Shown: one piece after another, positions 23,326 to 23,822 of the stretch
Position numbering within the stretch: position 1 is the stretch's first letter
Layout of the letters: the number at the start of each line of letters is the position of its first letter
DNA from: Porphyromonadaceae bacterium UBA7203
GTDB taxonomy: Bacteria > Bacteroidota > Bacteroidia > Bacteroidales > Muribaculaceae
Direction of reading: 5' to 3'
Assembly: GCA_002490725.1 (NCBI GenBank)
Contig: DKUN01000026.1
Coordinates: 1 to 23,822, forward strand
Length of the DNA: 23,822 nucleotides
Made by a program: the position numbers and the translations under genes
The notes under the pieces: generated by a model
The model's input: the letters and a program-made list of their open reading frames with translations, nothing else
The model's database searches: none
Told to the model about the DNA's origin: nothing

Positions 23326-23588
23326 TGCCTCGGAGAGGCTGTTTCTCAATAACCCCACGATGGCTGGAGGGTGCGTAGCAATCCGACAGCCTTCGTGGGG
23401 AGCATCCGGATGCAGTAAAGCTTGGTCGGAGACCATGTCGCTCGCCTTCCGCCATTGCGACTCCGTGACAGTACAGAGACATGGTCTCCGACCAAGCTTT
23501 CTCCTACGGATTAGTCCCCACGAAAGCAGGTTTCAGCTGTCGCTGCCCTGCTATCGTGGGGTTAACGAGAAACAGCTTCTCCGAGGCA
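23326..23588. repeat. 263-nt symmetric inverted-repeat (cloverleaf) element, family unknown
   Basis: The outer arms 23326-23347 and 23567-23588 pair over 22 bp with one G-T. The central arms 23417-23439 and 23478-23500 pair perfectly over 23 bp around a 38-nt loop. Between them each half has its own hairpin. The left one pairs CCCCACGA with TCGTGGGG and GGCTG with CAGCC (23353-23400). The right one pairs CCCCACGA with TCGTGGGG and AGCAGG with CCTGCT (23516-23561). The halves can also pair with one another into one long hairpin. No ORF or target-site duplication is apparent. A miniature mobile element or a structured RNA are both possible; I do not recognise the family. Confidence 0.8.
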
Positions 23589-23643
23589 AGACTTTCGAAG
23601 CACGTCATCGCTCTGTAAGGCTTAACTTCTCTTATAAACAGAT

Positions 23644-23723
23644 AAGGCACGGCCTTGGGACAAAAGGCCATGTCTTTAGACAACAGGCCGTGCCTTTATA
23701 CAAAACCGTGTCTTTAGACACTG
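23644..23723. repeat. Four degenerate 18-20-nt tandem repeats forming a 12-bp hairpin
   Basis: Units begin at about 23647, 23667, 23687 and 23706 and share a core like CCRTGTCTTTAGACAA. The core TGTCTTTAGACA is exact at 23671-23682 and 23709-23720. AAGGCACGGCCT (23644-23655) pairs perfectly with AGGCCGTGCCTT (23685-23696). No coding potential is seen. Confidence 0.6.
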
Positions 23724-23755
23724 AAAAAGACATAAAGAAAGTCATAAAAAGGCAC

Positions 23756-23784
23756 AAAAAAAGGGACTCATTGCTGAGTCCCTT
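23756..23784 (-). terminator. Terminator of the rRNA operon
   Basis: AAGGGACTC (23761-23769) pairs with GAGTCCCTT (23776-23784) over 9 bp around a 6-nt loop. On the minus strand a T-tract follows (A7 at 23756-23762 on the plus strand). It sits about 10 nt past the 5S rRNA 3' end. Confidence 0.88.
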
Positions 23785-23792
23785 CCTGTCAA

Positions 23793-23822
23793 AGTGGCGA
23801 TTACCTACTCTTCCGCTTTCGC
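23793..23822 (-). rRNA. rrf: 5S rRNA, 3' end only (truncated by the window)
   Basis: The minus strand at the window edge contains GCGGAAGAGTAGGT followed by AATCGCCAC. This is the conserved 3' part of bacterial 5S rRNA: the GGAAGAGTAGGT loop-E/helix region and then the closing 3' strand. A strong terminator follows at once. Only about 30 nt are inside the window. The rest of the gene and the expected 23S/16S genes lie beyond 23822, transcribed leftward. The exact 3' end is uncertain by a few bases. Confidence 0.85.

Noticed and set aside
23326..23588. Possible intact insertion sequence
   Set aside because: The ends are inverted repeats, but there is no transposase ORF and no evident target-site duplication. 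I keep it only as an unclassified element.
23644..23723. Possible CRISPR array
   Set aside because: The units are contiguous, degenerate and only 18-20 nt long, with no unique spacers, and no cas genes are present.

Overview
The window looks like a chromosomal segment of a Bacteroidales bacterium, most plausibly a gut Muribaculaceae-type lineage. Three things point there. At least eight intergenic regions carry the Bacteroidetes -7 promoter box TAnnTTTG, several with a TTTG -33 box 19-20 nt upstream. There are family-typical proteins: a DUF4292 protein, a long signal peptidase I, a degenerate LytM/EnvC protein and a GH16 protein with a short C-terminal sorting-like domain. Strong Shine-Dalgarno sequences are not apparent. 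The family-level placement is inference; no 16S sequence is present.

Layout. Positions 26-2644 (minus) hold a tightly overlapping operon: dCMP deaminase, an S41 C-terminal processing peptidase and 5-formyltetrahydrofolate cyclo-ligase. An AT-rich gap then leads to a solitary ECF sigma factor (plus), which faces a second minus operon across a perfect 20-bp hairpin. That operon runs dapB, signal peptidase I, an aspartate/aromatic-type aminotransferase and a radical SAM protein (3614-7815). Divergent from dapB, a plus-strand run encodes a secreted GH16 glucanase-like protein, a class A penicillin-binding protein and a membrane acyltransferase (7999-14094). Next come class II fructose-bisphosphate aldolase with its own promoter and terminator, and a family-2-like glycosyltransferase that ends tail-to-tail with the following minus operon.

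The operon at 16111-21858 (minus) reads dut, a TPR protein, a DUF4292 protein, an EnvC-like coiled-coil protein with a catalytically degraded M23 domain, and a FemAB/GNAT-like acyltransferase. Upstream of it lies a 55-residue 2[4Fe-4S] ferredoxin (21998-22165) with a clear promoter and terminator. A divergent GT2 glycosyltransferase follows (22343-23248). The window ends inside the 3' end of a 5S rRNA gene on the minus strand, preceded by its terminator, so an rRNA operon must begin just beyond the right edge.

Most genes are housekeeping or cell-envelope functions: lysine/peptidoglycan precursor synthesis, wall polymerisation, wall-hydrolase regulation, protein export, and glycan synthesis or turnover. 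The most unusual stretch is the roughly 545-nt gene-free region 23249-23793. It holds a 263-nt two-fold symmetric inverted repeat (23326-23588) that can fold as a long linear hairpin or as a three-armed cloverleaf. The small side stems differ between the two halves, yet each is self-complementary. Degenerate 20-nt tandem repeats that form another hairpin (23644-23723) come next. I could not assign this region to a known family.
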